Shown in pieces: positions 11,089 through 22,401 of a stretch of 64,000 bases of DNA. The notes under the pieces are model-generated. The model was not told the origin of the DNA. It was given only the letters and a program-made list of their open reading frames with translations, and searched no databases. The position numbers and the translations under genes are program-made. Source of the stretch: Fragilariopsis cylindrus CCMP1102 (taxonomy: Eukaryota; Bacillariophyta; Bacillariophyceae; Bacillariales; Bacillariaceae); contig FMBT01000403.1 of assembly GCA_900095095.1 (NCBI GenBank), forward strand, positions 62,001 to 126,000, written 5' to 3'. Position 1 is the first letter of the stretch. The number at the start of each line of letters is the position of its first letter.

Positions 11089-11327
11089 ACTATCTTTTGT
11101 AAGCTACTTGGGAGTACCTTACTTGTAATAGCAAAAGAAGTGGTCAACAATGATTTGTAATTTGTGCCTAATAATAAATAATAATGCATGGTGTAAACTG
11201 TAAACTGTAAACTGAAAACCCGAACCCCCAAGGTTTTCCGTAACACGTGAAATCGAGTTTTGAAGGTAAATTGAAAATCTTGCTCACAAAATCATAAAAT
11301 AGAAGGAAAAATCTTTTCATCATACTA
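11089..11327. other. Upstream region of the ankyrin gene
   Basis: Short AT-rich flank before the MITE, with three tandem copies of a TGTAAAC-like 7-mer near 11191-11212. Nothing else is seen. Confidence 0.35.
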
Positions 11328-11550
11328 CTTCCTCCGTGTAACGCTTATTGTCAAACGTTCTATCGATTGAAAATTTAGCGTGTGTATAAGGACGCTAAAA
11401 CCTTAAAATATTAAGATCTACTCACAAAATAGAGGGTTAAAGTCACAAGTTTCCCTCATCCTCCTTGCAAATTTCGTCGTTGAACGTCTAAATTAGACCC
11501 AAAATTTTCAAGCGATAGCGCGCGTGACAATAAGCGTTGCACGGAGGAAG
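11328..11550. mobile_element. Stowaway-like MITE (Tc1/mariner-type, non-autonomous)
   Basis: A 223-bp element bounded by TA on both sides (11326-11327 and 11551-11552), the target duplication of Tc1/mariner elements. The terminal inverted repeats begin CTTCCTCCGTG and match over about 26 bp with one difference (CTTCCTCCGTGTAACGCTTA against CTTCCTCCGTGCAACGCTTA, then TTGTCA in both). After a 6-bp gap the similarity goes on (CTATCG, TTGAAAATTT) to about 50 bp. The end resembles the CTCCCTCCGT terminus of plant Stowaway elements. It carries no coding capacity, so it would depend on a transposase elsewhere. It sits between the ankyrin and PIG-A genes and interrupts neither. Confidence 0.85.
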
Positions 11551-11744
11551 TATCTTAAGTTCTACCAGGCGTATTGAGAAAGTTCAAATCTAAACCTAAA
11601 GCATACACAAAATAAGCACCTGATATCCGAAAAACAATAATAATACGGTTGGTCTATATCTTCTGATATGCGTTCCCCTTCCGATATTTTTTACGATCGG
11701 TGTGATTCAATCATGTCGATTGTTCGATAAATGAAGCTTTCTTC

Positions 11745-13895
11745 TTATTTTACTTTTTTATGTGTAACAGAATGTTGCGGTGATGACGGTGGTATTAAAT
11801 CTGGTACGATATCGATTAATTCACGTGGTTGTATCCACTCGACGAAACGAATCCATAGCTCAATGTACAGAACTAATGCACATACAACAATACCTGAAAA
11901 CCCTCCAAGGCTTTGATAACTCCTTAATCGTTGAAGGAATGACATCGGTTTATCTTCAATGATACGATCGTAAACTTGGACTGTTTGTACAGCCACTCGA
12001 TGCCAACTGTACATGCGTTCAATACGACGATGTGCATCCGACGGATCAACAGCATTTTCGCTCTCTTGTCGTTCGATGGCTTTACCTAAACCTTGCACCA
12101 ATGCCTCTACATTTGGGTCACAGAGGACGATCCTTTAATAGTACGTTAATCAACAACAAGAAAATGACAGTAAACGAAAAGACGTTAATAGAATTACACA
12201 CATACTAAAAAAGATATTTCCATCTGATTTTCATATCATCCAACTATCCCGAATAGGAGGATCAAATGTATCCTCTTGCAAGGACATAATATGACATGCA
12301 TAGAGGCAAGAAGCATAGAAATACGCATCCAAAAAAATAATTCTGTCGTTTTTTTTTGAGTTTCCTACTTACATATCCGGTTCAAGTACTTCTGGAACAC
12401 CACCGACGTTCGTTGAAACAACTAACAATCCACAACTTGCCGCTTCTAAGATAGCGATACAAAATGATTCTGTCAATGAGCAATTCAAGAAGACATGTCC
12501 CTGTCGTAAGACACTTGCAACATTTTTATGAGGTACAGCCCCTAAGAATGAAACCCGATCCTGTAAGTGTTCCCGTTCGACCATTTCTTGTAAGTTCAGT
12601 AATTTATTCCCATCTCCACCGACAATAAAATCTACTTGAGGTAACAGGTCACATATTTTTGGTATAATCCCCACTAACAAATCAACACCCTTACGGTATA
12701 CCAATCTAGAAACAACGACGACCTTTATTCTACTTCTATTATTAATTTCATTATTATTATCGTCTCGAGGTAAGAATTTAGTTGGATCGACAGCGTTGGG
12801 TATAACATCAATTTTATTTGGATCCAATACAGCTCGTAATATAAGATTATCACGACAGGCATGAGAAACACAGATAGCTGCATTTACTGTACTACGTAAC
12901 GTCGTTTCTAATACACGATTTAATACCACACCAGCTAAGTCATCGAATTGAAATAAGGAATGGTCGGTAAATACACTTGGCAATCCCAATGCAGCAGCAT
13001 ATACAACACTTTCATTTGACATAACACTTGTTGCTTGATGTGTATGAACTATATCAATGTTTTCTCGAATCATTATAGATCTCCACAACGGGAATGTCGC
13101 CGTTAGTGTAGGTAGAATATCTTGATCCGTCATAGGAATAAACGGCTGTATGTATTTATTTTTCCGTATTAAAATAATTGATTGAGTACGATGAGTAATA
13201 GTAGTAAAGAAGTCATGTAGTTAAATTAGCAACTAAGAACAAGAAATAGTCCGGTCTTTAGTTCGGCAGTACAGGTACAGCTTAAATTAATAATCGACAC
13301 ATCACTCACACAATAGTAAACCTTCAATGATCCATCCATGTACCTGACACCTTTTCTATTGGCGTATGCATGAGTTATAACAATCACTTTATATGTATAT
13401 ATGTATATATGTATATATGTATATATATATATATATACACATATACAACAAATCACACATAATTTGAATTATGATTGTGCAATAGGAGAAAATAGTGTGT
13501 GAGATTCAATTGAATATACAAATAATAAATATAAAAATGATCGATCGATCGATCGATCTTTTCTTCAATTGATTTCTATTTCTTCATTTTCGTACAAAGG
13601 CCCGGGGAGTATATGCATTAGTATTTCATATTTCAAATTCCATCATTCTTATTGGTTTTTTTTGTCTCGTCGTACCTTTATGTCCCATACGGATTAAATG
13701 TTGTGACAAACTCCAAATATGCATTTCGACACCACCCATGCGTGGATAAAAAAAATCACAGACCATTGCGATCCGATATTTTCGTTTACTTTGTAGTGTT
13801 TGGTTCATCATCATCATCGTTATGTTTGTATCTGTGTCTGTGTCTATGTCTGTGTTTAATGAGATGGTTTTTGTTCTTGATGTTATATCACCCAT
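11745..13895 (-). CDS. PIGA: PIG-A, catalytic subunit of GPI-GlcNAc transferase
   Basis: Four exons on the minus strand: 13895-13676, 13386-13310, 13145-12373 and 12132-11745, all GT-AG with consistent phases, giving 485 residues (human PIG-A has 484). The enzyme moves GlcNAc from UDP-GlcNAc to phosphatidylinositol on the cytosolic ER face, the first step of GPI-anchor synthesis. Visible family motifs: [20 protein letters not shown] in exon 1; [17 protein letters not shown] across exons 1 and 2; [39 protein letters not shown] and [18 protein letters not shown] (the GT4 EX7E region) in exon 3; and a single membrane helix near the C-terminus ([15 protein letters not shown]) that anchors it to the ER. 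Introns 1 and 2 are rich in simple repeats (TATATG and GATC runs). A GPI-anchored protein candidate is encoded nearby at 20156, but the proximity is probably coincidental. Confidence 0.93.
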
Positions 13896-15049
13896 TGATG
13901 TCGTCGTCGTCGTCGTCGTCCTTGTCCTTAATTAATTAATCGTCTCAGTCAATTTCGTCGCCTTCTATTATTGCATCATAACTCTCCATCCATCCAAATA
14001 AATATAATTGCGTTGATATATCCTTCTCACTTCGATCCTTGCCTACTCTAATAGTCTCTTGCTACGTTGCTACGTTGCTACAATATATATAGTATTCCAA
14101 TTCATCTCTTATGCATTGTCAATTCTTGTCTTTTCTTTCGATCTTATTTTTGTTTTTGCTCATTTTTTTCGCCTCGATCGCTTTCAATCTTCAATCTTGG
14201 CAAATTTTACAAAATAAAAATCGAAAATCCGTCTCCCCCTATTCATCTCAGAACCTACTGTAAATGCAGAAAACAATACAACTTTGTATTGTACTTTAAC
14301 TACAGTATAGTACAGTCACTCAGTACTCAGTCTCACTACACTTTGCCCATGGAACCATAACCAACTTCTTACTCTTCAAAAAACCTTTATAATATAAAGG
14401 CTTAGTCTATCATAGAATGAATGGCTGGTACGTTTTTGTGAGATTTTTATAACATCTTATGACATATTTTTGGTTCAAAAAAATACACAAGATTATAGTT
14501 GATTAATTAGGATGCATAGTTACTTTAATCTGTTATATATTACTTGTATTGTTTACTATGTGATCTTTATCATTAAACCTACCTTTTAGTTTGATATAGT
14601 TGTTGGTTTTAATAACCACGTATAGGGAAAGGGAGAGGAATATTCTTCCAGTAATAATATGATACAATATGACGATTCTCACAAATTATATCTTCGAACG
14701 ACTACAAGGAAAGAACAGAAACAAATGCTTCAATAGCCAAATATACCAACAAGATCTAACATAATCCAACTCTGGTTGCCTTGAGGTTATAGAAGCCCTA
14801 TTTAGTAGAGTACTATTCATCATTTTCGTATAATATTATCAAATGATGTTGTCGCCGTCATATATAAATCTCGCCATCACAAACGATAAATTTATTTGAT
14901 TTTTTTAGTTTCCATAGTCATTGCCATATATGTGTTGAAACATATTTCTACTACAAGGTCAGTTTTTTATTCTAATCGCCCACTAACCGACGAAGACGAA
15001 ATAGATACTTTGCATTGATCTAGGTAGTTAGTTAGTTAGTTAGTTAGTT
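13896..15049. other. Intergenic, AT-rich, upstream of PIG-A and downstream of the J-protein gene
   Basis: 1154 bp without a supported gene. Small structures: three tandem GCTACGTT units near 14061-14082; a 7-bp inverted repeat CCTTTAT/ATAAAGG with a 3-nt spacer at 14384-14400; and a GTTA-type tetranucleotide run at about 15026-15047, just downstream of the J-protein stop. Confidence 0.45.
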
Positions 15050-16252
15050 TTACACCGTGACACGTGATGATACCGTGTTCCCTAAAACAAACCCTTCGAA
15101 TTTTTCTAATGCCTCTATAGGCGAAAGATCGTTATATATGATATCTGTATCTGCGTCAGGCAATGGAAGTGGGAAAATTGATGATACCTGTTGTTTCGAC
15201 GATAGTCTTTTTATCTTCTTCTTGATACCACCCAAAGTATCATTTCCCATTTTTTTAGCACTGTTTCCTTCCTTCTCATCGTTGTCGTCGTCTTCGTCTT
15301 CTTCCAGTTGTCGCAGCAGCCTATCGCGTTCTACTGCTTGACGCATTCTACGATCTTCCAAACTTTCGTTCATATCAGTATCAGTATGTTGTGACGATCG
15401 ATGATCAGCTTGTTTTTGTGCTTGATGTTCGGCTCTTTCCTCCTCTTCCTCTTTGCGTCTTCCAACGTACTTAGCTCTCATGACTGTACTAGTTGCATAA
15501 TGATCCACGCAGGGTTTACAGCTACTCTGATCGTTGAATGTTACAAGCGCTTGATTGCCCTTCCTACCAAGCAACTCAACACTTTCGACAAGACCAAACG
15601 GTTTGGACAAAAGTACAACTAAAGAATCTTCTGACGGACTTGGTTTCATTTTCTTTCTCTCCCATTTAAGTCGAACTTGTCGCTCTTCTAATTGATCATG
15701 TCTTGACGTTTTTCTTTCACGTATCGTCTCCTTGAGCTCATCATCTTCCTTTTTTTGGGCATCGCGTTCGGCATATTCTTCTTTTTTCCTTCGTCCTTCT
15801 TTTCGCAACTGATTCACAATGTCATCCTCCTTATTTTGTTTTCGTTGTTGCTTCTTTGATTGTGATTGACGTATTGCCACTTTTTCTTTCTCTCTCAATT
15901 CTTCTCGTAGACGTTTCCGCCGTTCACTCATATTCTTCTCACGTAAAGCCTCGGTCTGTTGACGAAGACGATCCGATTCTCGTTTCGCATTCAATTTTCG
16001 ACGAGCCTCGGCATGGTCAGCATCCAAAAGAAACGATCGTGCCTCTTTAATGTCGTGGAATTTCTTGGATATCTCCTCAGCCGATGCAGCATGATTCTTC
16101 CCTTGTTGTTGCTGCTGCTGCTTGTCAGGATGATACTTTAGTGCTAATTTGCGATAAGCCTTCTTCACTTCGGCGTCGGTAGCGTTGAATGGTACACCCA
16201 GTACTTCGTATGGATCATTGGAAGGTATTAATTTATCGCTACTAGAGGGCAT
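15050..16252 (-). CDS. DNAJC17-like J-domain protein with RRM-like segment
   Basis: Single exon, 400 residues. The J domain is at about residues 12-85, with the HPD motif in [10 protein letters not shown], so it should stimulate Hsp70. A long charged coiled coil (about 95-225, rich in Arg, Glu, Lys) follows, then an RRM-like fold at about 205-260 ([10 protein letters not shown], then [19 protein letters not shown] and [11 protein letters not shown]), and an acidic low-complexity tail. This order (J, coiled coil, RRM) matches DNAJC17/Cwf23, which is linked to splicing factors in the nucleus. Gln and Glu/Asp repeats make it longer than human DNAJC17 (304). The gene is divergent from the large VCBS-like gene. 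Confidence 0.78.
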   Translation of the reverse strand: MPSSSDKLIPSNDPYEVLGVPFNATDAEVKKAYRKLALKYHPDKQQQQQQGKNHAASAEEISKKFHDIKEARSFLLDADHAEARRKLNAKRESDRLRQQTEALREKNMSERRKRLREELREKEKVAIRQSQSKKQQRKQNKEDDIVNQLRKEGRRKKEEYAERDAQKKEDDELKETIRERKTSRHDQLEERQVRLKWERKKMKPSPSEDSLVVLLSKPFGLVESVELLGRKGNQALVTFNDQSSCKPCVDHYATSTVMRAKYVGRRKEEEEERAEHQAQKQADHRSSQHTDTDMNESLEDRRMRQAVERDRLLRQLEEDEDDDNDEKEGNSAKKMGNDTLGGIKKKIKRLSSKQQVSSIFPLPLPDADTDIIYNDLSPIEALEKFEGFVLGNTVSSRVTV

Positions 16253-16875
16253 GTTGATGTTATGTTCTCATTGCAACCACTTGCGTGAGTTGTATATTCA
16301 GATTATAATACAAGTAGGTTACGAATGATGGTGTCGAAAATCAATTGGATTAACGAATTCCAATTATGTTGGCGATTTCGATCGTACAGTCAATTTTCAA
16401 TGTGGTTGTAGTGTGTCTTGATTGTTGTCGTGGGAATTTTCGACTTCGCATAGTCGTCGTCGGGAAAGAATCTGTGCCTACTGCTACCTAGGTATGAATG
16501 TTGCAATTACTTTTTAATATCAGCAAGAGAGTTTAACAAGAGTGAAGCAGATGAGTGAAGATTATTATTTATTTTCATAAAACTGAGGGTGTCGTGGTAA
16601 TCTTCGCAACCCTTTTTAGGGACATAAAGTTCCAGGTGGAAGCAGTTGAAAAGATTTTCTGTTTCTGGCACGTTCGCTCACAAAAGTATCGGCACATCAA
16701 CAGTTGGTATTTTACTGCTTGCAGTTCTCGCGTAGAAAAGAGAAAGAAATCTATAAAGAAAGAAATCAAAAATCAAACTTCGTGACAACCATCACATCAA
16801 CACATTAAACATACTTATTGTACTACATGGTTTGGTCTTTCTGTCTCTTCATGCATACACAATTGCCACAGCTCA

Positions 16876-16912
<37 letters not shown>
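16253..16912. other. Divergent upstream region with a CAT trinucleotide run
   Basis: 660 bp between two divergent starts. A (CAT)n run at about 16876-16914 ends exactly on the first ATG of the downstream gene, so repeat length changes would alter the leader. An open stretch runs through it in frame but lacks an ATG before 16913. Confidence 0.45.
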
Positions 16913-16914
<2 letters not shown>

Positions 16915-17437
16915 GATAGAAAGAGGACGACGGCGTTCGTCACAGCGGCTACAGCAACAACCCCCTGAGTTGAGTAGTACTTATAGATTGGCAAGAAATA
17001 ATGTTATAAATTCGAAGAGAAAACGAAGACGAGACGAAACGATCGGTATAATAATGACGGATGATGAGGGTGAGGCTGAGGTTGAAGATCATGATCAAAG
17101 AGAAACATCAATTAATTGCCATCAGCACAAACAAACAGTTCGTAAAAGGGAAATAAGAACGTCAACGGATGTGAGGCGGCTACCTCTGACACGCTCTATC
17201 GGTCGACGTATGTTCGTCCTTTTTTGGGTTTGTATCGTATCTTGGAGGGATTCGTCGTACGTTGAATCGTTCTTCTTATCAAGAACGCCTACATCTATGG
17301 TCAATACTAATGCGGCAATATCAACAAATTCTCTCAACAAATACACGCCAATTAATTCATCATCTAATATTCGTTATTGTCATCGAAAATTGCCTATTAT
17401 GCTTATGCAGCAACATTCGGCAGCCGCCGCTGATGCA

Positions 17438-17470
<33 letters not shown>

Positions 17471-17486
17471 TCGTCATCGGCGTCGT

Positions 17487-17518
<32 letters not shown>

Positions 17519-19681
17519 CCGTCACCGTCATCAGTACCGATAGATTTAACCCAGTCCTTCCGAAGTATCTTGGCTGGCAACAGAAACCATCATCATAGAC
17601 AAAGATTCGTTACAGGGAAATTCCCACTGATTGTATCGGTGGAGGAAAATCCTACTCGTAAATGGCTCGATTTAGGTAGAAAACAGCAACAAAGTGGTTT
17701 AATAGTTCAAGTTAATGGAACAAACATCGATCGCAGTCTTGCTTCCTACGATAGATATCAATGGTTAGATGATCTAGAACGAAAAGAATTACATGATCGG
17801 TACGCAACCGTTAGTGTGGAATTATTGGCTGAGATCAATATTGAAAAACCTGGGTATCTTCAAATATTATCCAGCGATGGTGCTGGATCGTTGGCGGCAC
17901 TGTCACGAGATGTACAACATCAACAGCAAAACACCGCCAATGGTGGTACAATATGGAATCGATGGAGGAAAGATAGTACTCAACATCTCGATAGTCAAGA
18001 AGAAGAATTAGCGTTGCGTGATCGACTCTGGTCAACTGGATTTTCTCTTACCAGTCCACGGGGTTTTATGAAGTGTGTTGATATACACGACGGATATATT
18101 CATACGCTCAATCCACGATCTGAGTCTGCAATTTCATGGCCTAATGAGATTACTAAAGTACCGACCAATATAATACAACGCTGTGACGATAGTCCTAGTA
18201 GCAGAGATCATGTCATACAACAACATCAACATCAACAACCATTTCTTGGCGGCAACTTTTCGGATAGAAGTAATGTCGGTAGTAGTTATACCCAGGATGC
18301 GTTGTTAGTCGCAGACGGATTTCTAGTGCCTGGGAAGGATCGAGGTGGGATTTACGTTGTGAAAAATCCGGGACATGAACAATTGGAATGGACTATCTCT
18401 ATGACCGATCCATATTCGACCGATAGATGGTTCTACCACAAAGCTATCTGGATTGATTTAACAGGTGATGGTAGACAGTCTATATTAACCGCACGGGCAA
18501 AATTGAGAAAGGTTGCCGCCTCAACTACGTCGAATATTGGTAATGGGTCAGTATCATCCAGCGCTTCTGGACCGTCGGACGCAATGGAACAAGGTCGTCC
18601 AAAGAATGGGCAGCTGATCTGGTTAGAAATGCCCAAACCACCTCATTTTGACGTCGAGACAGGGACGCCATTGGAAGAAGACGGGACTACTTTCAACCCT
18701 TTCAATGCACGTCATTTGCCGTGGAAGGAACGAGTCCTAGCGACAGGACCGGACGTCACGTTTGCTGTCGCGGATATGGATCCCAATGATGACACAATCG
18801 AAGTTTTGGCGAGTCAATTTTTTGACGAAAAGGTGACTCTACACTCTATTCGACGTGGACCAAATCCTCAAGTGACTTTTTCGCGTGTAATTGATAATAA
18901 ACCGGGAGCTTCTTTTGGTGGGATACTGGTTGATCTGGATCCGGCAGAAAAAAGGGAATCTCATCTTGTCGTTGATTCGGGCAGTACTATAAAATCTTTG
19001 AGTCAAGGAAACTCTTTTTCTCACTTTTTGGTAACGAGCCATGAAGCAAATTTCAAAGACAAAAGTGATAAAAGCACTGCGAACAATGTGATGATGACCG
19101 AGTACAAGGGTGGTAATGACAAACAGCAATCTGAGGGGCAAATACGCGGGGGTTCACTTTTTGCATATAAAGTTCCGAAGGGAAAGAATGCATGGAAGAC
19201 TGCGCCTTGGATCCGGACAACCATCGCTACAGGATTCCAAGTTAAGCAGCAGATATGGAACGTGATAAATCCCGGTGCCCCGGGGTTCGCATACGCGTTT
19301 CACGCTCGGAAGGATGACGAATCCCAAGGGAAAAGACCGATGATTGCGGTTGCGGGTGATTGCGCAGAATCTGCATATATCTTTCGTCCGCAGGAATCAC
19401 TAGTAGAAGGGGTTGAATTAAACACCCGCAAAGAAGAGGGTGGAGAATGTGACACCTTACAAAGTGATCTCCAAGCTGAATATAAGCTTATGTGTGAAAT
19501 CAAATGCGGCGCCACAGTGGGAAGTATAGCTGTGGGGTACGACGATCTTTGCTCGGCAGAACAGGAATCTGGTTATGCGAAAATTTACATTCCATGCTTT
19601 GAGAAGGACAAAATTCTTGTTTTTGCGTTAGGCAGTGGGGAGGAGGAGGATATAGTTGAGATAGACGAAAGTGGCTGGTAA
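16913..19681 (+). CDS. Large FG-GAP/VCBS-like protein with signal anchor
   Basis: 922 residues from the ATG at 16913; a later in-frame ATG at 17210 would give 823. The second start begins directly with a hydrophobic segment (MFVLFWVCIVSW) followed by SSYVESFF, which reads like a signal peptide with a Phe at the junction. The first start leaves a 99-residue basic, disordered leader and makes the same segment an internal signal anchor. A Ser/Ala run encoded by TCG repeats lies at 17438-17520. The rest looks beta-rich: segments such as KAIWIDLTGDGRQSILTAR (an Asp-rich, calcium-loop-like D-x-T-G-D-G), TFAVADMDPNDDTIEVL and SFGGILVDLDP recur in the way of FG-GAP/VCBS beta-propeller blades. Substrate and location are unknown: secreted, plastid or endomembrane are all possible. 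Confidence 0.6.
17438..17520. repeat. TCG trinucleotide run coding for Ser/Ala
   Basis: A (TCG)n run grading into TCATCG and GCATCG variants inside the VCBS-like gene; translated as a Ser-rich then Ser-Ala tract. Slippage here would change length without shifting frame. Confidence 0.7.
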
Positions 19682-20155
19682 GGGTATAGAATAAGATATA
19701 TTATATAAATAGACTAGCTGATAGAGTGTAACTAGATTAATTAATAGAGAGGTATAGAATTAGTTTTGTTTGTTAACTGCTATTGTTTTGCGGTTTCGGT
19801 ATCAGACTTTTGCTGAGTACACTAATCTGTAGAAAAATGTCAAAACATTGATGTAGTTTGATAATAATTCGATGGGATTTTTTCATTTTTTAGTTTCGTA
19901 AAACATTGAGTCCCTGATTGATATCACGGGAATCGTTGAGTTTTATGCGTGCCGCTTGTCATGCGCTATTATGTACTGTACTTGAAGTATCCTACGTATT
20001 ATGTGTCATTTTGTATCTCCTAGGCCTTGGAATTTTTTAATTTCTTCGCATCTGCCCGTTAGTTCTTCCCTCATTAACATTGAACATTACCGCTGATATT
20101 CTCAATTCTCGTCAAGATCATCTGCAACGAATCGAATACTGCTATCATAATTAGA
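19682..20155. other. Intergenic, nothing recognised
   Basis: 474 bp with the 3' flank of the VCBS-like gene and the upstream region of the Cys-rich gene. No repeat or frame of note. Confidence 0.4.
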
Positions 20156-20770
20156 ATGTACAAAGCCATGCGTTTCTTCCGTTCAATGTGGGTCGCTCCC
20201 TTCCTATTCGTTCTAGTCGCAACTCAGATGATCCCAGATGGGCTACTAGATTTTTTCCCCGCAGATTGCCTTGAACAGCTCGAAAACGACCTCTTACCTT
20301 GTGCTATCAGTAATCTATGCTTTAGTCTTCTCCCAACAGATGAAGAACTTGCTGCGATTCCTACCTCGGAGGAGATCGAATCGTGTGTTGATGTTGATAC
20401 CGCTCTCTGCCCTATCACGACTCGCTGTCCTGCTTGCAAGGAAAAAGCCGATGATGTCTTCAAATGCGTCATTTTAAAAAACGAGAATATTCCTCAAAAC
20501 ATCACCGATTTGGTTAGTGGATGCCCTCTAAGTTGTATCCCGGAGGCTGAACCAGTCGCAGCAATAACTCCATTGCCAACGGACGCACCTGCCGATGTTC
20601 CTATTGATGCACCTGTCGATGTTCCTACTGATGCACCTGTCGTCCCTCCTTCTGAGGCTCCTGAACCCGTCGAAGCTACCCCTGCACCCACTGTTTCTGG
20701 TACAGTGTCTATCATGACGTCCACTGTTGGGACTATTGCCGGCCTTACTACATTATTCCTATCCCTGTAA
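20156..20770 (+). CDS. Cys-rich surface protein, probably GPI-anchored
   Basis: 204 residues. The signal peptide lies at about residues 5-25 (hydrophobic WVAPFLFVLVATQM). A domain of about 100 residues carries ten Cys, likely paired in disulfides. A Pro/Thr/Asp/Ala linker of short repeats follows (TDAPADVPIDAP type, about residues 140-175), then a hydrophobic C-terminus (VGTIAGLTTLFLSL) with no charged tail after it, preceded by small residues. That layout is classic for GPI attachment or a cell-wall-facing anchor. The function is unknown; the linker style is frequent in diatom surface proteins. An alternative start at the Met five residues in would keep the signal peptide. Confidence 0.7.
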   Translation: MYKAMRFFRSMWVAPFLFVLVATQMIPDGLLDFFPADCLEQLENDLLPCAISNLCFSLLPTDEELAAIPTSEEIESCVDVDTALCPITTRCPACKEKADDVFKCVILKNENIPQNITDLVSGCPLSCIPEAEPVAAITPLPTDAPADVPIDAPVDVPTDAPVVPPSEAPEPVEATPAPTVSGTVSIMTSTVGTIAGLTTLFLSL

Positions 20771-21007
20771 AAACATGCCATAGCGACAAATGTAACTAAG
20801 TTATAACAGCTGAATTAACAATTAACAATGACTTGTCTTTTCTTGAGAAAAACAACTTAGCTTTTCCTTCTGACGTACAATTTTTAGTTCAACTGATTCA
20901 TCTCACTAAATGAAGATATAAATTAGTTATATGATTGAAATAAGTTCGAAAGTACAAAATAAAATAGAATAGTATAAAAGAACTAAATGAAATTATCGAG
21001 AAGGATT

Positions 21008-21474
21008 TTCCAACGGCTCGAGTATCAGGGGGGATATTTCTCTATTCCGAATCAAGCTGCCGTATTAACTTATCTAATACAGAGTCTCCATTTGACCCGC
21101 CTGGAAGATCATCGAAGCACAATCAATATCTGTGAAACTGGTTTCGGATCTGGACATTAACCACATTTTTTCCAAGAAGCAGGAAATATCTCGCAAGTTA
21201 TTCCGTTTGATAAATTCGATCGACCTTATTTCAACTACCCATTTATCGACATTTTAATGAAACCTTCAGCGTTAGTAATTGCAGCAAATTGTAAGACCGT
21301 GTCAATCCATATCCAAATATAAGGAAATCAGATATAGTTATTGTAGACTCATGCAAAACACTCCTGAATAATTTATCATCATCATCATCGTCATTCCAGT
21401 GCAATATCTTACATGGGTCGTCATTATGCCATTCCGATAATATCGATTTGGTTGAAAATTCACCATGTGGGGTT
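21008..21474 (+). pseudogene. Decayed SAM-methyltransferase-like gene fragment
   Basis: Two conceptually related stretches remain. The first, from 21008, reads YQGGYFSIPNQAAVLTYLI and then INICETGFGSGH, the motif I (Gly-rich SAM loop) of a class I methyltransferase. It hits an in-frame stop directly after SGH, but the reading goes on sensibly (FDKFDRPYFNYPF) to a second stop near 21330. The second, from 21334 in another frame, reads IVIVDSCKT and then CNILHGSSLCHSDNIDLVEN and ends at a stop near 21472. So there is at least one internal stop and one frame change, and neither a start nor a C-terminal part. A similar methyltransferase-like family recurs in diatom genomes as I recall it; a database match would be needed. 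The 3' side meets the retroelement-type relic in the opposite orientation. Confidence 0.55.
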
Positions 21475-22401
21475 TAGTGAGAATCCTTTAGTGGTAACAT
21501 CTTTTCCTGTCATTCCATTAAGTCCATTTAGATCTGAGGTAGCTGAAGAATGATTTTCTCTGGCCATCTGGGCCAAGAGTTCCGCCATTCTTTCATCTTC
21601 GGTTAGTTCACAAGTGAAATGGTAATCCATACCACTTAGTACAGTAGATTCGAAGAAGTCGAAGTTAGGGTGCTTCCCAAGAATGATGCGGAGATCTTCA
21701 ATCGGCCGGTATTCAGAGCCAAAAGCTACAGTGGTGTCTTGGAAATCTGGCAGCAACTTGGAGAGGTCATAATCATATTGCTTGAAGAGAGCCGCATTAT
21801 GCTCATCAAGAGCTGCGGTATCTGTCCGAAAGAGGAGGAGGGGGGGGGGGGGTATTCCAGGGGATGAAGCGACACGGTCAATAGTTTCAAGTAGCCAAGG
21901 TGTTGGGACAAAGTTGTCATTGTCTGGTGTAACACAAGGATCATCAAAAATAGACAGAACAGAGGGTAACGTACAAGTACCTACCAAATTTCTGTCTTGG
22001 TCATTTCGAATTTCCAATCGCCAAGTGTTTCGTGCTTCTGCGGCAGTGAATTTGACCTCAAAGCAATGGGCAGAAGTCTCATGGGTGTTTGGTGTTTCAG
22101 GTGGCTGACTAACTGGGAAGATAGGCAGTTCAACTCGGGTTGGCGGCTGCTTCAAACGAATGCCAACAGGAACGACAGACGGCAACGGGGTTGGTTTTGA
22201 CCGGCTCAAAGGCTGCCTTTCGGCATACAATCCATTGCCAGCAGAGCTTGCAGCAATGATTGACGACTTCCTCATATTCATGCAAATGGGAATGGTTATT
22301 GTGGTTGGCAAAGGATTCCGTCGGCTTGGTGCTGGGGATGAAAAACTACTGGGATTGGGGCTGAGACTGGCACTGAATATGGAGCGATGCTGGAGGTTCA
22401 A
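21475..22401 (-). mobile_element. Relic of a retroelement-associated reading frame (fossil)
   Basis: An open stretch of about 310 codons on the minus strand, Pro/Ser-rich in its first half. The second half (TVAFGSEYRPIEDLRIILGK, then HPNFDFF, then a TEDERMAELLAQMARENHSS block) resembles the segment that precedes reverse transcriptase domains in retroelement proteins repeated in diatom genomes. No reverse transcriptase or end repeat is visible in the window, so it is an incomplete fossil. The family cannot be fixed. It abuts the methyltransferase-like pseudogene. A host protein of unknown function remains possible. Confidence 0.4.

Noticed and set aside
13226-13456. Separate small gene in the middle of PIG-A
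   Set aside because: It contains PIG-A exon 2 ([14 protein letters not shown]) with correct splice sites on both sides; the rest is intron.
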